The notes under the pieces are model-generated. The model did no database searches and was not told the DNA's origin. It was given only the letters and a program-made list of their open reading frames with translations. The position numbers and the translations under genes were made by a program. Of a DNA stretch of 8,000 bases, positions 6,498 through 8,000 are shown piece after piece. Position 1 is the first letter of the stretch. Each line of letters opens with the position of its first letter. Source of the DNA: an uncultured Actinomycetes bacterium (lineage in GTDB: Bacteria; Actinomycetota; Actinomycetes; Nanopelagicales; Nanopelagicaceae); NCBI GenBank assembly GCA_903898855.1, contig CAIUHB010000048.1, positions 1 through 8,000 of the forward strand. The letters are read 5' to 3'.

Positions 6498-6510
6498 CCC
6501 CCGGGGGTAT
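6495..6510. promoter_or_regulatory. CstR/CsoR-type operator, sqr-distal site
   Basis: A perfect 16-bp palindrome ATACCC-CCGG-GGGTAT that shares its end with the first site; the two centres are 14 bp apart. Both halves are identical to those of the first site and only the 4-base spacer differs, so two repressor tetramers or a cooperative assembly could bind. A possible -35 (TTGCGT on the minus strand, 6511-6518 region) lies directly upstream with a short 15-bp spacing to TATACC; that promoter call is weak. Confidence 0.8.
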
Positions 6511-6531
6511 CAACGCAAGGGTTGAATGGGA

Positions 6532-7011
6532 TTATTTCTGGCCAGACTGGATGTAACCCCAGACGGAGAAGTCTTCGAGGTCTGGAAAGGCAAAGCCGCC
6601 TTGCTTGAGGGCGATCGCAATATGAATCCGATGCTCAACGGCATGAATAATTGCCTGCGAGAGAACAGTCGAACGCATAACAGTGAAATCCTTGCCATGT
6701 TCCGAATAGGTCACTTCGCCATCTTCACGAGCACCTTCGCTGACAAGGAATGCGTTGATCGCTTTCCAGGTATCCCCGAGCCCGCGGACTTCATCGATCG
6801 ATTCCGGCTCTTTGGTAAAGCGTTGCGGTTGGCCCAGTTCGTAGGCATACCAATCGGCAGAGGCAATCAAATGAAAGAGATTGGAGTAAGCCGGCCATTC
6901 GCCTTCGGCTGCTTTCGAACGCCAAGCCTCGTCCGGAAGCTCCAACATTGTGTTGAATAGCTTCTCATCAGCCCAGGCCATCTGCTTCAAAGATTTTTCG
7001 ATTGAAATCAT
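6532..7011 (-). CDS. DinB-fold metalloprotein (DinB/YfiT-like)
   Basis: A 159-residue four-helix-bundle protein of the DinB/YfiT superfamily, numbered from the ATG at 7011. The metal-binding histidine triad typical of the fold is visible as H47 (SNLFHLIASADWY) and H123/H127 in HAVEHRIH, with H130 nearby. The N-terminal ISIEKSLKQMAWADEKLF and the Trp-rich SADWYAY segment fit the family. Members include mycothiol- or bacillithiol-dependent S-transferases and isomerases and many proteins of unknown function, so the substrate cannot be named. A longer frame reaches back to 7062, but it would overlap mutM, and the ATG at 7011 sits 6 bp after a TATAGT box. The gene lies upstream of the sulfide operators and ends 22 bp before them, so it is probably a separate unit, although read-through into sqr is possible as no terminator is seen. 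Confidence 0.87.
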   Translation of the reverse strand: MISIEKSLKQMAWADEKLFNTMLELPDEAWRSKAAEGEWPAYSNLFHLIASADWYAYELGQPQRFTKEPESIDEVRGLGDTWKAINAFLVSEGAREDGEVTYSEHGKDFTVMRSTVLSQAIIHAVEHRIHIAIALKQGGFAFPDLEDFSVWGYIQSGQK

Positions 7012-7017
7012 GGGAAA

Positions 7018-7023
7018 ACTATA
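7018..7023 (-). promoter_or_regulatory. -10 box (TATAGT) for a leaderless dinB-like transcript
   Basis: On the minus strand TATAGT is followed by 6 bp (tttccc) and the ATG at 7011, the same spacing as at the alpha-glucosidase gene. No Shine-Dalgarno is present. This points to transcription starting at or next to the ATG. The -35 is weak (TTAGTA at 17-bp spacing, partly inside the end of mutM). Confidence 0.55.
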
Positions 7024-7046
7024 GACCTGAAGGTTTGCTCTACTAA

Positions 7047-7871
7047 TTATTTCCGCTGACACTTGGGACAGTAATGTGAGGAGCGATTGGCGAATTTGAT
7101 TCGCCGAATGAGCGTTCCGCAGCGAGGGCAGGGCTCGCCTTCTTGGCCATAAGCGTTGAGCGAGATATCGAAGTAGCCGCTCTCGCCATTCACATTGATG
7201 TAGAGCTCATCAAATGAAGTTCCGCCCACTTCTATTGCCTTGGCCATGACTTCCTTAGCGCAGTCGAGCAAGCGCGAAATATCTTTCGCTTTCATTTCGG
7301 ATGCGATCTTTTCGGGATGCACTTTCGCCATCCAAAGAGATTCGTCGGCGTAAATGTTGCCAATACCCGCAACAATATTTTGATTGAGGATGGCGGTCTT
7401 GATGGAGACTTTTCTGCGCCGGATATTTTCAATTACCGTGGATTGATCGTATGACTCCTCAAACGGGTCAGCCGCAATCGATTGGACACAGGTAGGGACT
7501 CCGTTAATCGCTTCTTCCACTGAGACCCAGCCAAATGTGCGCTGATCATTGAAATGAAGTTCTGAATTCTTGAAGCCTTTACGGAGCCGGAATGAAGCCC
7601 GGGTATGTCGTAGATCTGTGGGGTCAACAAGGAATTGTCCGGACATTCCCAAATGCGCTGCCAGGACCATCGGCCGATCGAGAACAAACCATAAAAACTT
7701 TCCGCGACGCCGAATATCAAGAATCTTCGCACCTTCAACCGCGCTTAAACCCGCAATACTTTTAGGACTCAACCCTCTGGGATGCAACTGCCGTGCTTGC
7801 ACGATGGTGCGACCGACGGCGTGTGTCACTAAGCCCTTTCGGACCGTCTCTACTTCTGGTAACTCCGGCAT
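7047..7871 (-). CDS. mutM: Formamidopyrimidine-DNA glycosylase (Fpg/MutM)
   Basis: A 274-residue base-excision-repair enzyme that removes 8-oxoguanine and formamidopyrimidines and cleaves the resulting abasic site. It begins MPELPEVETVRKGL: after Met removal, Pro is the Schiff-base nucleophile and Glu3 the general acid. K58 (RRRGKFLWF) is the conserved catalytic lysine. HLGMSGQ (73-79) carries the base-flipping insertion Met, and NDQRTFG is at 108-114. The helix-two-turn-helix includes NIVAGIGNIYADE (165-177). The C-terminal zinc finger has C248, C251, C268 and C271, with the R/H-rich turn NRSSHYCPKC between. Length and all motifs are full, so it should be active. The MPELPE start distinguishes it from Nei in most lineages. 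It follows the helix-hairpin-helix gene by 5 bp, probably in one transcript. Confidence 0.97.
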   Translation of the reverse strand: MPELPEVETVRKGLVTHAVGRTIVQARQLHPRGLSPKSIAGLSAVEGAKILDIRRRGKFLWFVLDRPMVLAAHLGMSGQFLVDPTDLRHTRASFRLRKGFKNSELHFNDQRTFGWVSVEEAINGVPTCVQSIAADPFEESYDQSTVIENIRRRKVSIKTAILNQNIVAGIGNIYADESLWMAKVHPEKIASEMKAKDISRLLDCAKEVMAKAIEVGGTSFDELYINVNGESGYFDISLNAYGQEGEPCPRCGTLIRRIKFANRSSHYCPKCQRK

Positions 7872-7876
7872 CTTTT

Positions 7877-8000
7877 CTAACGAAACTTGATCTTCTTGCC
7901 GGCCATGATGACTTTGATTCGGGCCATCGCCGATTTGCCCATCCCGTGAAGTTCGGCGAGATCGGACTCCGAAATCTTACGAAGGTCAGAGACTTTCAAA
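7877..8000 (-). CDS. Small helix-hairpin-helix DNA-binding protein, C-terminal part (cut by window edge)
   Basis: An open frame enters from the right edge and ends at TAG (7877-7879). The visible 40 residues include SDLRKISESDLAELHGMGKS followed by a basic end (AGKKIKFR). LHGMGKSAMARIK has the GxG hairpin and following helix of a helix-hairpin-helix motif, a non-sequence-specific DNA-binding element. I recall short actinobacterial proteins with the same tail. It sits 5 bp upstream of mutM, so co-transcription with a repair enzyme is likely. The start and N-terminal part lie outside the window, so its full size and any other domain are unknown. Confidence 0.75.
   Translation of the reverse strand, partial: LKVSDLRKISESDLAELHGMGKSAMARIKVIMAGKKIKFR

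Noticed and set aside
6511..6524. Possible hairpin CAAC...GTTG between dinB and the operators as a terminator
   Set aside because: A 4-bp stem without a following T-run is too weak to call.
7012..7062. A longer N-terminus of the DinB-like protein starting at 7062
   Set aside because: It would overlap mutM by 16 bp, adds residues outside the fold, and the ATG at 7011 has a well-spaced -10 box for a leaderless start.

Overview
The window reads as part of a chromosome from an actinobacterium with roughly balanced base composition. Gene packing is very tight, with intergenic gaps mostly 1 to 70 bp, and two genes appear to be leaderless. This style suits streamlined planktonic actinobacteria such as the freshwater acI / Nanopelagicales lineage. 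That placement is an impression from protein style and gene packing, not a phylogenetic result. Every gene I can support lies on the minus strand, so transcription runs from high to low coordinates.

Right end (8000 to about 6530): a partial helix-hairpin-helix protein is followed 5 bp later by mutM (formamidopyrimidine-DNA glycosylase). Next comes a DinB-fold metalloprotein with its own leaderless-type promoter.

Centre (6510 to 1760): this is the main system, a compact seven-gene sulfide-oxidation and persulfide-response operon. In order of transcription it holds: two abutting perfect inverted repeats of the ATACCC-N4-GGGTAT type; sulfide:quinone oxidoreductase (sqr); a 53-residue basic/hydrophobic small protein; a CsoR-family repressor whose ligand pattern is that of the persulfide sensor CstR, not a copper sensor; a CoA-disulfide reductase fused to a rhodanese domain; two tandem paralogous Cys-rich microproteins of 56 and 48 residues; and a class I SAM-dependent methyltransferase. 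Gaps inside the operon are 9, 2, 1, 53 and 2 bp, then a 4-bp ATGA overlap. The three small genes are too short for ordinary ORF thresholds and are easily missed. The likely logic is that sulfide is oxidised by Sqr at the membrane to sulfane sulfur. The persulfides formed modify the repressor's cysteines and relieve repression at the operator pair. The CoADR-rhodanese then handles CoA or low-molecular-weight persulfides and disulfides. No persulfide dioxygenase or sulfite/thiosulfate enzyme is seen in the window.

Left end (1723 to 41): a complete GH13 alpha-glucosidase / oligo-1,6-glucosidase-type enzyme, apparently expressed from a leaderless promoter and functionally unrelated to the sulfur operon. 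Positions 1 to 40 hold nothing I can name.

Several starts are reassigned: sqr to the ATG at 6460 (dictated by a GGAGG ribosome-binding site), the repressor to 4829 and the DinB protein to 7011.
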